A stretch of 64,000 nt of DNA from Candidatus Nitrotoga sp. SPKER (lineage in GTDB: Bacteria > Pseudomonadota > Gammaproteobacteria > Burkholderiales > Gallionellaceae). Under the pieces are notes generated by a model. It worked only from the letters and a program-made list of their open reading frames with translations, did no database searches and was not told where the DNA came from. The translations under genes and the position numbers were made by a program. This document shows, piece by piece, positions 47,068 through 56,350 of this stretch; the first letter of the stretch is position 1; every line of letters starts with the position of its first letter. Where the stretch lies: NCBI GenBank assembly GCA_003402285.1, contig QFXG01000031.1:62001-126000 (forward strand), written 5' to 3'.

Positions 47068-50000
47068 CTACTGAGTCGTTGGTGCCGTGCAATCGATAGC
47101 AAAGACAATTAATTCCTGAATGCCTGGAAAATCAGCTTTGATGAGGCGGGCTTGTTCCTGCAAGTAGGTCACGAGAGCTGAGATCGGTTGCTTTTTCAAA
47201 CCATCTGGGATGTCCCAAGTTTTCTCATCGAGACGGCATAGGACCAAGATGCCATGACTGCTGTTATAGCCCTTCAGGTATTGGTCAACGATTTGCGTTT
47301 TTAGCGTTTTGGCGAGTGAGTTCGCGGAATAGCTTCTCCCCGCATTCACCGGCTTAATCTCAATGCAGACATTACCTAGTGGGCAGCCAAGTTGAATATC
47401 TGTCTTTTTGTCATCGTCCACCTCCTCCTCCCGGTGAACACTAAACCGTCGGTTGGGTGTGTCTCGGAATCGCGCGGCCAGCCAGCGTTGTATGTGCTTT
47501 TCTGGCATGCTCAGACTGAAAAGGTCTCGTTCGCTGAAGGGCCCTTCCTCAATGCCCTTTTTAATTTCCTCCAGCCGCGCCATAACTTGCTGGAAGAGCT
47601 GAACTTCGCTTCTTGGCTCAGTGAGGAATGGCGAGCTAATTGCTCTAAGGTCGCTTGGATCAATCTGTGCAGTTAGATTTGCCTCCAGAGTTGCGTGCTC
47701 ATATATTCGGGCACCTAACCAGCTCTTCCTATGCTGGTTAACTTCTGTGGTAGCAAGCTCGGTCAAAGCTCGGTGAGCAATAATGCCTCGAATTTGCACC
47801 AGCACTCCCGGAATGGCCTCTCGAAACTGCGCAATCGGGTGCCCTCCGAATATTCCAGCATCCTCATCCGCAACGGGCGTTCCTGGTGGCGGGGAGTGTT
47901 TCATCAGTAAAGTATCCATCCGCAACAGAACTTCGACGGATGTGCTGCACAACTGCTTCCTCTCCCAATTACAGTCGCACATCGCCTTGGCGAAGTCCTT
48001 GACCTGCGTTTCTGCGGTGGTGCCAAGCCCAGTAACAAACACCTCAAACCAAGTCCACGCACTATGTGCATCTTCTTCCAGCCATATGCTAAGCCAGCGC
48101 ATCTCCCCAATCAAGCCGTCGCTGCCAATCGACTTAAGCAGCATAGAGCGGCACAGATCCGCAATTGCATTCGGGGTAATGAGAGCATCCTCTCGAAGAG
48201 CGTCAACAACGGCCCTGACCGTTTCCGAGCGAGTTATACGGCCCTCCGTAACCATTGCCGCGAGCGGTCGAATCAATATCGAACGCACTCCTGTCGAGCA
48301 ACGCAAGACCATTTCAAGAGTACTACGTAAGCGATAAACATCTGTCACAGACAGAGCACCATTACAAATCCACGGGTGAAGGGCATCGCAAACGGCAGAG
48401 CCATGGGTAGACGTCAAACTCTCAAACCAACTTGGTGGACCATTTAGTTCCCAAACAGAGAGTCGCGCAGCCCGGGCAGCGTCTTTCTCTGTTAGCGCTG
48501 CGATGTCCAAGCTCTCTGCAAGTAGTGTATGCAGCCCAGCTAATGCTGAGATGGCCTTCCAAGGCACCGAGCCGTTTAGATAGTCTGCCGGGTTTGGCGT
48601 TTCGGCACTCGCCCATACCACCTTGAGTCCATCAGCTAGGGCATCGGCGACGTCCTGACCAAAGGCTTTTGCGATCACTTCGTAGTCAACACAAGTAAGG
48701 CTCTTAAGGGCTGAATGATTATAAGAGTAATGGATAAGCCAATGGAGTGTATCTGGGTACGTCGCGTCTCGAATATGTTGAATACCATCGCGGATTTTGG
48801 ACTTGTTGGCTTTATTCGTAGCAAGTTTCGCGCGCTTACGTTGTCGCTGTTCTGCCTTAAATGAGCGCATCTGTTGCACACCCTTGATGCACCCCGCACG
48901 CTGTTGCGCGATGTCTATGCATCGCGCTCCGCCTTCAGGGCCTGCTTCAAGAGATGTGAGAGATATTTTGCGTGCTGAACCTCGCAAGTTTCGGAATACA
49001 ATTTCTTTTGCTACGGCAAACCATACGGTGCGTTCGTCTAAGTTAGAGCATATATCGTTTGCTCGCCTAATCAGTTCAGGCAGGTCCGTGCCACAAAAAC
49101 TGACAATACAATTGGTACCCCATGTCAACCTGCTTGTTGAGAGCATGATGTCTTTTGATTGCGCAATCGAGAACCCCAGTTGCCAGCGCAACATCGGATG
49201 TTTGGCAATCAGGCCGTGAATTCGATTTAATTCCTGAGGGTTAGTAAAGCCTGTGTCTCGGTGTATCTCTATGAGTTCCGAAGCATTCAGGCAAACCACC
49301 GGATATTCATCGAGTGTCGTCGGCAAAATGTTCAATAGCCGTTCAATACAGTCAGGCAGCACATCCAATAGCCATGCACGCTCAGGCTGATTTGAATCAG
49401 GATACTTTGCAAATCGCTGACCTTCTTCTGGTGTGGGCAATGCGGCAACAACAGCCTCAAGAATCAAAACTGCTGAGTCTGCAGATGCGGTTGGGAGCAT
49501 GTCAGTCTTTATGGCTAGTGACATAGGTCCATAGCTCTCTTCAGAGGTGCTATTGGCGAATACCTTGCTAAGTTCGTCAGCCGTGAGCTTCTCCCAGTCG
49601 ACAATTGTAATCACTGATGCGATAAGCTCGTTCGAAGTCAGTGTGCCGGCCAACAGGTCAGCCAAAAAGGCTTGGCGCTGATCGTGTGTCGCAATCGTCT
49701 GCAGGGCATCAATCGCATACCGGCACTCTCGCGGGGGCGCAGACGCATTCTTGTAGATGCCAAACACAGTTTCAGCACAATCAGTCAGTCGGGCGTGCTT
49801 AATTATGGGCATGAGGGCAATTCTGACTTGGGAAGGAAGTTCCGTGTCAGCGAGCAGTGCGGCGACTCGTCCAGAGGGCAAGCATTTGCCAACACGCCTG
49901 AACTCGCTCGCATTGTTGTACCAGTCTGTTTTTAATCCGCTTTTGAGCCGTTGCACATACCCCAAAAATGCCTGATCCACAGTTAAAACATCCCATGCCT

Positions 50001-51327
50001 CGGGGTCACCATCAAAGAGAATCATTTCTGGGAAGTGGTACGTAACCCACTCGCGGATTCTTACATTAAAGGCTGCAAGCCAGCACAGCGTCCAACGATG
50101 GGGACTGATCAGAACCATCTCTTCAAAGGGCGACGCAGCAAATAAAAATAGCACTCGATGGAACGGCATTCCAGTTGCGATTTGTCGGTTTACCCAACAA
50201 GCGGCAAGATATTCGCGCACAGAGCGGTGGTGAAATTTGACCCGACCAAAGGTCGCCTCGTCGAAAATTGCTGACGCGAGTAATCGAGTGACTTCAACCG
50301 TAGTCCAATCAGTTAATATTTCCCGTGGCATGAACTCATCTGGGCGAAGAGTCGATGTCGACCCCGCTTCGACAAACGCGCGCCCAGAAAATACGGATGC
50401 GGCAGCCAACTCTTCTGCACCCCTACGAAGTTGATCCAGTGAAAGGACAGCGCCAGTAGTTTGGTAACTCGGGTTCATTTCAGTTAGCCGATTGGCGACG
50501 TTGGCTTCGATAAGTTCGAGATAAGTGCCAAGGCTACCTTTCTGATTCCACAGGCTCACCATCCATCGCAAGTCCAGTGGTCTTGTCGCCATATAGTCGT
50601 ATTGCCCGTCATCAATAGCGGCCCAAAATGCCGGTGTGTTCTCCACACTCAAAGCCTCAGCGAGTTTGAATGCCTCCGGTCTTGAGAGTGGGTCGAGAGA
50701 AACAACAAATGCTTCCGGTTGTATATCGCTGGTAGGCTGATCAACATTAACGGTTGGCATCTCCTCACTGAATTCGCTTTCCGGTACCACACTTGCTGCG
50801 CGACGAGCTGCTTCAATTGGGAAAACGAGATATTCATCTACCGTGGCTCGCACTTCGACGATGGACCAGTCAGTCCATCGGCTGGAAATGGCGATTCGCA
50901 CACAGCCGAAATGTAGACGCAGGCTCGCTTGAACGACCGTAAGTGCTTTCTTGAATGCGGCGTGGCTGGTTAGACGCGCTTCGTCAACAGCGTCCAGAAA
51001 GAAGTAGCCATCTTTTGATGATGCCTGCCACTTCGCGTAGGCGGATGCTGATTGCCCCAGAGCTAAACCCCAGGACTCGAGATCGGCCAGTTGATTGAGT
51101 TCGATGAAGAACGCAGCTTTACCTTCTGTTTGTAGTCTTTTAACCTCGTTCTTGAATTCGATTGTTTTGCCGATACCGGCCTCGCCCACGACAACCGTCA
51201 CGTGTTTATCGTGAAGTATTTTCCAAGTGAGTTTGCCGCTGCCTTGATCAAGGTAATGTCCCCAGTCGAAGTTATCCTCGGCCTGATCCTTGGGAATAGA
51301 GAAGGTGCGCTGAAGATCTACTTGCAT
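47068..51327 (-). CDS. Large NACHT/STAND-like NTPase with C-terminal PD-(D/E)xK-like domain
   Basis: 1419 residues. Walker A VVVGEAGIGKT (48-55), Walker B YFFLDAVDEA (about 108-117) and sensor RIAISSRWTDW near 150 show a NACHT/STAND-type P-loop domain at the N-terminus. A long helical middle with many Trp/Leu repeats (about 450-1250) looks like an alpha-solenoid sensor. At the end, DDKKTDIQLGCPLGNVC followed by IEIKPV gives Asp near 1309 and ExK near 1325, the active-site pattern of PD-(D/E)xK nucleases. This would be an antiviral STAND-like protein with the nuclease at the C-terminus instead of the N-terminus. It stands alone on the minus strand next to AbiE. Confidence 0.72.
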   Translation of the reverse strand: MQVDLQRTFSIPKDQAEDNFDWGHYLDQGSGKLTWKILHDKHVTVVVGEAGIGKTIEFKNEVKRLQTEGKAAFFIELNQLADLESWGLALGQSASAYAKWQASSKDGYFFLDAVDEARLTSHAAFKKALTVVQASLRLHFGCVRIAISSRWTDWSIVEVRATVDEYLVFPIEAARRAASVVPESEFSEEMPTVNVDQPTSDIQPEAFVVSLDPLSRPEAFKLAEALSVENTPAFWAAIDDGQYDYMATRPLDLRWMVSLWNQKGSLGTYLELIEANVANRLTEMNPSYQTTGAVLSLDQLRRGAEELAAASVFSGRAFVEAGSTSTLRPDEFMPREILTDWTTVEVTRLLASAIFDEATFGRVKFHHRSVREYLAACWVNRQIATGMPFHRVLFLFAASPFEEMVLISPHRWTLCWLAAFNVRIREWVTYHFPEMILFDGDPEAWDVLTVDQAFLGYVQRLKSGLKTDWYNNASEFRRVGKCLPSGRVAALLADTELPSQVRIALMPIIKHARLTDCAETVFGIYKNASAPPRECRYAIDALQTIATHDQRQAFLADLLAGTLTSNELIASVITIVDWEKLTADELSKVFANSTSEESYGPMSLAIKTDMLPTASADSAVLILEAVVAALPTPEEGQRFAKYPDSNQPERAWLLDVLPDCIERLLNILPTTLDEYPVVCLNASELIEIHRDTGFTNPQELNRIHGLIAKHPMLRWQLGFSIAQSKDIMLSTSRLTWGTNCIVSFCGTDLPELIRRANDICSNLDERTVWFAVAKEIVFRNLRGSARKISLTSLEAGPEGGARCIDIAQQRAGCIKGVQQMRSFKAEQRQRKRAKLATNKANKSKIRDGIQHIRDATYPDTLHWLIHYSYNHSALKSLTCVDYEVIAKAFGQDVADALADGLKVVWASAETPNPADYLNGSVPWKAISALAGLHTLLAESLDIAALTEKDAARAARLSVWELNGPPSWFESLTSTHGSAVCDALHPWICNGALSVTDVYRLRSTLEMVLRCSTGVRSILIRPLAAMVTEGRITRSETVRAVVDALREDALITPNAIADLCRSMLLKSIGSDGLIGEMRWLSIWLEEDAHSAWTWFEVFVTGLGTTAETQVKDFAKAMCDCNWERKQLCSTSVEVLLRMDTLLMKHSPPPGTPVADEDAGIFGGHPIAQFREAIPGVLVQIRGIIAHRALTELATTEVNQHRKSWLGARIYEHATLEANLTAQIDPSDLRAISSPFLTEPRSEVQLFQQVMARLEEIKKGIEEGPFSERDLFSLSMPEKHIQRWLAARFRDTPNRRFSVHREEEVDDDKKTDIQLGCPLGNVCIEIKPVNAGRSYSANSLAKTLKTQIVDQYLKGYNSSHGILVLCRLDEKTWDIPDGLKKQPISALVTYLQEQARLIKADFPGIQELIVFAIDCTAPTTQ

Positions 51328-51748
51328 GGCTCTTAATGTTGTGGCGTCAGAATATTAGGGTAGAGAGTATGCCAAGAATTACAGATGCATACCAATTGAT
51401 GGGTTCCGAGAGACAAAATAAATGGTACTGAATTGCATAGGTTTGTGTTGGCCAGAAATCCTGAATTTGAACTAGAAAACAGCAGTACGCACCATACCAC
51501 TTATGCATGTGTTGCATCGCACAGTTGAACTTACACCGAAGAGTAGCCGCTCGCCGCAAACGAGATGAGACCGTGTTCAAAGTTGTTACTTGACCGCCAC
51601 TTCATGTTGAAACCAATGACCGCTTTATATCCATAAACTGCTCCCACAAATCCTCGAAAATCCAGTGGCGCTTTTGAACCATTTTAGGTGACCGATTTTG
51701 CATCGTTATAGGTGGTAGGTTTGTGATTGTAATGAGTGTCACTGCCGT

Positions 51749-51765
51749 GTTGGATACGTTATCCA
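51749..51765. promoter_or_regulatory. 17-bp inverted repeat upstream of S26-traI operon
   Basis: TTGGATA and TATCCAA flank a CGT centre. It lies about 105 bases before the first gene of the second transfer block. An operator for a transfer regulator is the simplest reading. It does not resemble the operators near the XRE gene. Confidence 0.5.
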
Positions 51766-51856
51766 AAATAATCACCGTTCACACCACCCCATAAATTGCA
51801 ACACAGATTCTGCGCATAATTGCTCAGAACCCACCTGATTTTTTTATGCTTCCCGC

Positions 51857-51870
51857 GCAACAATTGTTGC
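51857..51870. promoter_or_regulatory. 14-bp palindrome abutting the S26 peptidase start codon
   Basis: GCAACAATTGTTGC is a perfect palindrome that ends one base before the ATG at 51871. It would occupy the place of the Shine-Dalgarno; a hairpin or bound protein there could limit translation of the first gene of the operon. An alternative start at 51922 would place it inside the 5' leader. Confidence 0.45.
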
Positions 51871-52401
51871 ATGGAAGACATTCAATCCCTCAAGGCGTTA
51901 TTCTGGTTTTCAGGCAAGATGGATGTGCTGTACGAGCATCTATGCCGCCAGTACAAAGCCTACATCTTGCTGCTGCTTACCTATCTCGCTTTCTCGTTGC
52001 GCTTTGAGTTTGCCGTCAACGTAAGCCGAAGTCTGCCGGGTACGCTGTACCTCATAGAGAAGGGAGAGCTTCCCAAACGAGGGGAGTATGTCGCCTTCAA
52101 CTACCAGAGCAATTTTCTGTACCCACAAGGCACACGATTCTTGAAGCGCGTCATGGGTACAGCGGGCGATTCTGTTGAATCTCGCGACCACAAATACTAT
52201 GTCAATGGGACGTTCGTGGGTGAGGCAAAATCAACGACCAGCACCGGGCGACCGATTCGGGAGCTGGGTTTCAATGGCGTCATCCCCGCTGCTCACTACT
52301 ATGTAATGGCCGATCACCTGCTGAGTCTTGATTCCCGGTATGAAGCGGTCGGATTGGTGTCAGCCAGCCACGTCATTGGCAAGGCGTTCAAGCTGTTCTG
52401 A
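51871..52401 (+). CDS. S26-family signal peptidase of the transfer system (TrhF/TraF type)
   Basis: About 176 residues (start 51871; 51922 possible). One N-terminal membrane helix (YILLLLTYLAFSLRFEFA) is followed by the catalytic Ser in VSRSLPGTLYLI and the Lys in RFLKRVMGTAGD, as in plasmid TraF proteases; HYYVMADHLLSLDSRY is the later conserved block with Ser-Asp-Ser-Arg. It probably matures the pilin TraA in the periplasmic leaflet. It opens the operon that contains traI; the spacing to traI is 3 bases. Confidence 0.85.
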   Translation: MEDIQSLKALFWFSGKMDVLYEHLCRQYKAYILLLLTYLAFSLRFEFAVNVSRSLPGTLYLIEKGELPKRGEYVAFNYQSNFLYPQGTRFLKRVMGTAGDSVESRDHKYYVNGTFVGEAKSTTSTGRPIRELGFNGVIPAAHYYVMADHLLSLDSRYEAVGLVSASHVIGKAFKLF

Positions 52402-52404
52402 TTC

Positions 52405-54504
52405 ATGGATACTTTAACCGACCGACTGTTACGCAAATTCCGCTTTCTGCCGAGCGTGCATGAGGCTGTGCAAATCAACCAGATGGCGTTTGCCAAGCGG
52501 ATTGAAGACCTGCAAAGGATACCGCGCTATCCGCCATTCATGGAGGGATTGCCTGTGTATGCCCCCGCCGAACTGCTCGCCACGCAACACGAACTCACGG
52601 GCGGAATTCGCCAGCTGATTGCTGACGCGGAGCTGCTGGCAACTCACTACAACCCGGCGATGTTGCGCCTTGCCGCTTTTGTCCATCTCTTGCCGGCCTC
52701 GCAAGCGCATCATCATCGCGGTGCGGGCGGCATGTTGCGCCACTCTCTCGAAGTCGGATTATGGGCACTGCAACAAACCGAGGGCAAACTGATACGCGGT
52801 GTGACCACGCCACAGCAACGACGCGTGATAGAGCCGCGCTGGCGACTGGCCGTGTTCCTGGCTGGCATCTGCCACGACCTCGGCAAGGTGGTGACCGACT
52901 TGACTGTCACCGACCGCGCGAACGCGCAAAGGTGGCGACCTTACCACCAAGGTGTTTATGACTGGGCACTGTCGCACGACATTGAGAATTATTTTTTGCA
53001 CTGGCAAGAGGGGCGGGGAAGACGTCACACCAATGTATCCAGCACACTGATCGATGCGGTGATCGTCAAAGAGTCGTTCGACTGGATCAGTGACGGCAGC
53101 ACGGATGTGGTGATCTGGCTGACGGAATCGCTCAACAGCAATCCTGGACAAACCAACCAGATACATGACTATGTGGTCAGAGCCGACCAGTTAAGCGTCG
53201 AGCGTGACCTGAAAACCATGGGCGTGGCGATGGCAGGCTACGAGATCGGTGTGCCAGTCGAGCGCTATCTGACCGACATCATGCGTCGTCTGGTGCGCGA
53301 GGGCGTGTGGCGAATCAACGAACCATCAGCCAGAGTATGGAATATCGACGGCATGACCTACCTTGTCTGGCCGATGGCGGGTGAGGAGATTGCCCGGCGC
53401 ACCAACGATGAAGATATTCCCGGCTTGCCCAAAACCCCGGATGGCATCCTCGACATGATGGTTGAAAGAGGGATTGCCTGTATGCGCGAAGGCGATGGTG
53501 ATCCGTATTTCTACATTGCGCCCGATGTACTCACTGAAAAAATACCCACCCTGAAACTGAAGTCCATACGGCTTCGCGATCAGGCGCTCATCAGCACGAT
53601 GCCGATTGCGCCTGTCGCCGGTTGCGTGATCGGCAGCAACGAAGCTGTTGGCAGCACCAAAACCCATGTTGACGCAGAAAACCCAGAACGTCCCCAGCAC
53701 CTCTCCAGCACGTCTGAGCAAGTGATCAGCGCCGGCACAGAAAACCCAGTACACCTACAGCACGTCTTCAGTACAGCTGAGTCTGAAACCCTTGGGCCAG
53801 CAACGCCTGCCACCGCCGAGCAGCTCACCGGCAGCGTGGGCGAAATGCTCAAGGTGCTGATCGATGATTTTCAGACAGGCAAGAAAGTATTGAACGACCT
53901 TGCCGTGTGTCTCGAAGACGGCTGCCTGCGTCTCAAGTGGCCACAGGCCTTTGCCGGTTACGGGTTCACGCCCAAGCAGATTCTGGACGGTCTTACCGAG
54001 CGCGGCTGGATGGAAGCGGACAGTGAGGTTGCCAAGGTGGGTGAAGCCGAGTTCGCCAGCGGTATCGCCAAGGCCATCAGGCTTAGCCGATCGATCAGCA
54101 ATCTTTTTCCACAGCGCGCAACAACCGCGCCGCAATGCGCACCTGCCAATACGGATTCCGCAATCGAAGCGCGGCAGGAAACAAAGACGGTTCGCCAACT
54201 TGCCACGAGCGATGTGCCTGAGCGGCAGAACATCGTCACACCACCCAATAAGCCCAAGAAGCGCCCTGCGCCAAAGCCAGGCGCTACTCATGTTGCCGAA
54301 GTCAAAGAGCAATCGCTACCACCGGTTGATCCGCCAAGCCAAATTGCCAGGCTGAATGAATTGTTGCAAGCGGCCAAGAGGGATGGCAAAGAACTCATCA
54401 GGCGCGACATCAATTTGCTGGTGCAGCAGAAAGTTGGCGTCATGGCAGCAGCGCGCCTCATGCGGGGCATCGCGCTTTCAGACATCCCGGAATTGAAAAC
54501 ATGA
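52405..54504 (+). CDS. traI: MOB_H relaxase TraI
   Basis: 699 residues. The TraI_2 domain of MOB_H relaxases is recognised by the His-rich motif HHHRGAGGMLRHSLEV (from about residue 102) and the HD pair in GICHDLGKVV (His157, Asp158). The C-terminal TraI_2_C/DUF1528 domain (EMLKVLIDDFQTGKKVLND onward) ends in a helical tail. It nicks oriT and leads the strand into the recipient. MOB_H relaxases are typical for SXT/R391, IncC and related elements. It forms an operon with the S26 peptidase and the following genes; the next gene overlaps by four bases. Confidence 0.94.
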   Translation: MDTLTDRLLRKFRFLPSVHEAVQINQMAFAKRIEDLQRIPRYPPFMEGLPVYAPAELLATQHELTGGIRQLIADAELLATHYNPAMLRLAAFVHLLPASQAHHHRGAGGMLRHSLEVGLWALQQTEGKLIRGVTTPQQRRVIEPRWRLAVFLAGICHDLGKVVTDLTVTDRANAQRWRPYHQGVYDWALSHDIENYFLHWQEGRGRRHTNVSSTLIDAVIVKESFDWISDGSTDVVIWLTESLNSNPGQTNQIHDYVVRADQLSVERDLKTMGVAMAGYEIGVPVERYLTDIMRRLVREGVWRINEPSARVWNIDGMTYLVWPMAGEEIARRTNDEDIPGLPKTPDGILDMMVERGIACMREGDGDPYFYIAPDVLTEKIPTLKLKSIRLRDQALISTMPIAPVAGCVIGSNEAVGSTKTHVDAENPERPQHLSSTSEQVISAGTENPVHLQHVFSTAESETLGPATPATAEQLTGSVGEMLKVLIDDFQTGKKVLNDLAVCLEDGCLRLKWPQAFAGYGFTPKQILDGLTERGWMEADSEVAKVGEAEFASGIAKAIRLSRSISNLFPQRATTAPQCAPANTDSAIEARQETKTVRQLATSDVPERQNIVTPPNKPKKRPAPKPGATHVAEVKEQSLPPVDPPSQIARLNELLQAAKRDGKELIRRDINLLVQQKVGVMAAARLMRGIALSDIPELKT

Positions 54505-54725
54505 ACACTAAACAGATCAACATTTTCATTGGACATGATCTGCTCGGGCAGTGGTTCGCGCTATCTCCAGACATCCCCTGGTTGGCCGCAGAAGGCGAAT
54601 CGTTTGCGGCTGCCCGTGAAGCCTTGGCCGATATTGCGCCGGGACTGGCAAGCATGCACGGCATCGAGAAGCCGATTGAGATTGTCTGGCATTCGATACA
54701 TTCAGTCTTGCAAAACGGACGGTGA
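54501..54725 (+). CDS. DUF1902 (HicB-like fold) small protein
   Basis: 74 residues; ATG overlaps the traI stop by four bases. Pattern INIFIGHDLLGQWFALSPDI, then WLAAEGESFAAAREALADIA, is the DUF1902 fold related to HicB antitoxins. No HicA-like toxin is adjacent. Its place inside the traI-traW operon suggests it either buffers transfer or is a leftover of a toxin-antitoxin module. Confidence 0.75.
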   Translation: MNTKQINIFIGHDLLGQWFALSPDIPWLAAEGESFAAAREALADIAPGLASMHGIEKPIEIVWHSIHSVLQNGR

Positions 54726-54726
54726 G

Positions 54727-55359
54727 ATGCGAAACAACTTTTATCTTGCTGCGCTTTACGCTGTGGTGATCGCAACTCAGGTCGGCTTGGCTCACGCAGA
54801 AGACCTCGGTGTTATCGGCAAGACATATGACATTGCCGAACGTGACCTCATTGAGCTCATCAAAGACAAATTGCGCCACATGGAGAAAACCGGCGAGCTG
54901 GCAAAACGACAGACTGAATACAAAAACCGCGTGATGTCGGGCATTGAACATCCCAAGCCGATACCGGGCATGCAAGCCACAGAAACAGCCAATACACACT
55001 ATTACGACCCTTCCATAGTCACTGACAAGGATGTCACTGACACAACCGGAAAAATCCTTTATCCCCGTGGGACGCGCGTTAATCCGCTCGATTACATCGG
55101 CTGGAATAAATACTTGTTGTTCGTGGATGCGCGTGATGCAAAGCAGTTGGAATTCAGCAAAAAAATTACCGCAGCATCCGACAGGCCGGTCAAGTTAGTG
55201 CTGGTAGCAGGAGCCCCACTGGAGCTGATGCGGAAATGGAAAATGCCCGTTTATTTCGATCAAGGCGGCAGACTGACCAAACGTTTCGCCATCACCCAAG
55301 TGCCCGCCATCGTCAGACAAGAAGGGAAGAGGCTGCGTATTGATGAACTACGTTACTAA
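54727..55359 (+). CDS. traW: F-type transfer protein TraW
   Basis: 210 residues with signal peptide (LYAVVIATQVGLAHA). TraW features: IGKTYDIAERDLIELIKDKL at the mature N-terminus, ILYPRGTRVNPLDYIGWNKY and KMPVYFDQGGRLTKRFAITQ near the C-terminus, a clear family pattern. It acts in the periplasm in pilus assembly with TraU and TrbC. Begins right after the DUF1902 gene and overlaps traU by 17 bases. Confidence 0.94.
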   Translation: MRNNFYLAALYAVVIATQVGLAHAEDLGVIGKTYDIAERDLIELIKDKLRHMEKTGELAKRQTEYKNRVMSGIEHPKPIPGMQATETANTHYYDPSIVTDKDVTDTTGKILYPRGTRVNPLDYIGWNKYLLFVDARDAKQLEFSKKITAASDRPVKLVLVAGAPLELMRKWKMPVYFDQGGRLTKRFAITQVPAIVRQEGKRLRIDELRY

Positions 55360-56350
55360 AACATTACTCTGTGCGTTCGGCCTGCTGATATGTGGACAGA
55401 ATGCGATGGCATCTCTTGAGTGCCAAGGGCGTTTCCCAAATCCGATTACTGACATCTGTTGGAGTTGTGTTTTCCCAATCACGTTCGGTGCGGGCGCACT
55501 GTCGCTACCCGTCGCGCTCGGGCAAGAGGACACACCGAATCCCGGTGGTGCGCCGATTTGCCTGTGCGGCGTCAATCCCGGCATCAAGATCAGCTTCTGG
55601 GAGCCGGTGCGTCACGTTGACGTGGTGCGAAAACCATTCTGCATGACATCGTTGGGCGGTATTGATATGAACCCCGGATTCGACGCACCACACGGCACAC
55701 AAAGAAAAAAAGACAACTCTGATACCAGCTCGTTCTATCAGGTGCATTGGTATGTTGATCCGATATTGATATTGCTCCAAGCCGTTGTAGATAGTCCGTG
55801 TCTCGAACAGCAGGTGTTCGATGTGGCCTATCTCACCGAACTCGATCCGCTTTGGAATGATGACGAAATGACCAGCATCCTCAATCCGGATTCATTCCTG
55901 TTTGGCAACCTGGTAGCCAGACTCGCCTGTGGCGCGGATTGCGTTGCGTCCTCCCTTGGATTTGGCAGCAACACGTTGTTCTGGTGTGCCGGTTGTCAGG
56001 GTTCGATGTATCCGTTGAACGGACATGTCGCCTCACATATTGGAGGCGTGCAGGCATCGAGCCTGCTGGTGTCGCGCATCATTGCCAAGATGCATCGCGA
56101 AGGGCTGATGTGGGCCGCATCAGGGAGTTCCGGGCTGTGTGGATACTACCCGCAACTGCTCATGGACAAGACTAACTACAAATACCAGATGCACTTTCCG
56201 GTAGCGCAAGACAAAATCAATGGAAAGTGTTGCCAGCCACTAGGCCGCACAACTGTCATTTGGGGAGCTGGCAAAGAAATTCCGGCCGCTGGCGAAGACT
56301 TTGCCTACATGATCTTCCGCAAGCGGAACTGTTGCCAGGGAGCTTTCTGA
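55343..56350 (+). CDS. traU: F-type transfer protein TraU
   Basis: 335 residues from the ATG at 55343. Signal peptide ends QNAMA. Cys-rich family pattern: CQGRFPNPITDICWSCVFPI, then GAPICLCGVNPGIKISFWEP and DSPCLEQQVFDVAYLTELDP. Several disulfides are expected, consistent with the dsbC gene of the first block. Needed for DNA transfer rather than pilus formation in F. Stop overlaps the trbC start by one base. Confidence 0.95.
   Translation: MNYVTKTLLCAFGLLICGQNAMASLECQGRFPNPITDICWSCVFPITFGAGALSLPVALGQEDTPNPGGAPICLCGVNPGIKISFWEPVRHVDVVRKPFCMTSLGGIDMNPGFDAPHGTQRKKDNSDTSSFYQVHWYVDPILILLQAVVDSPCLEQQVFDVAYLTELDPLWNDDEMTSILNPDSFLFGNLVARLACGADCVASSLGFGSNTLFWCAGCQGSMYPLNGHVASHIGGVQASSLLVSRIIAKMHREGLMWAASGSSGLCGYYPQLLMDKTNYKYQMHFPVAQDKINGKCCQPLGRTTVIWGAGKEIPAAGEDFAYMIFRKRNCCQGAF

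Larger units (their letters stand above)
51328..51870. other. Intergenic region before the second transfer block, two palindromes
   Basis: About 540 bases. It holds the promoter of the NTPase gene (leftward) and of the S26-traI operon (rightward). Two palindromes are seen: TTGGATA-CGT-TATCCAA at 51749-51765 and GCAACAATTGTTGC at 51857-51870, the second ending directly at the ATG of the next gene. No gene is supported. Confidence 0.5.
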
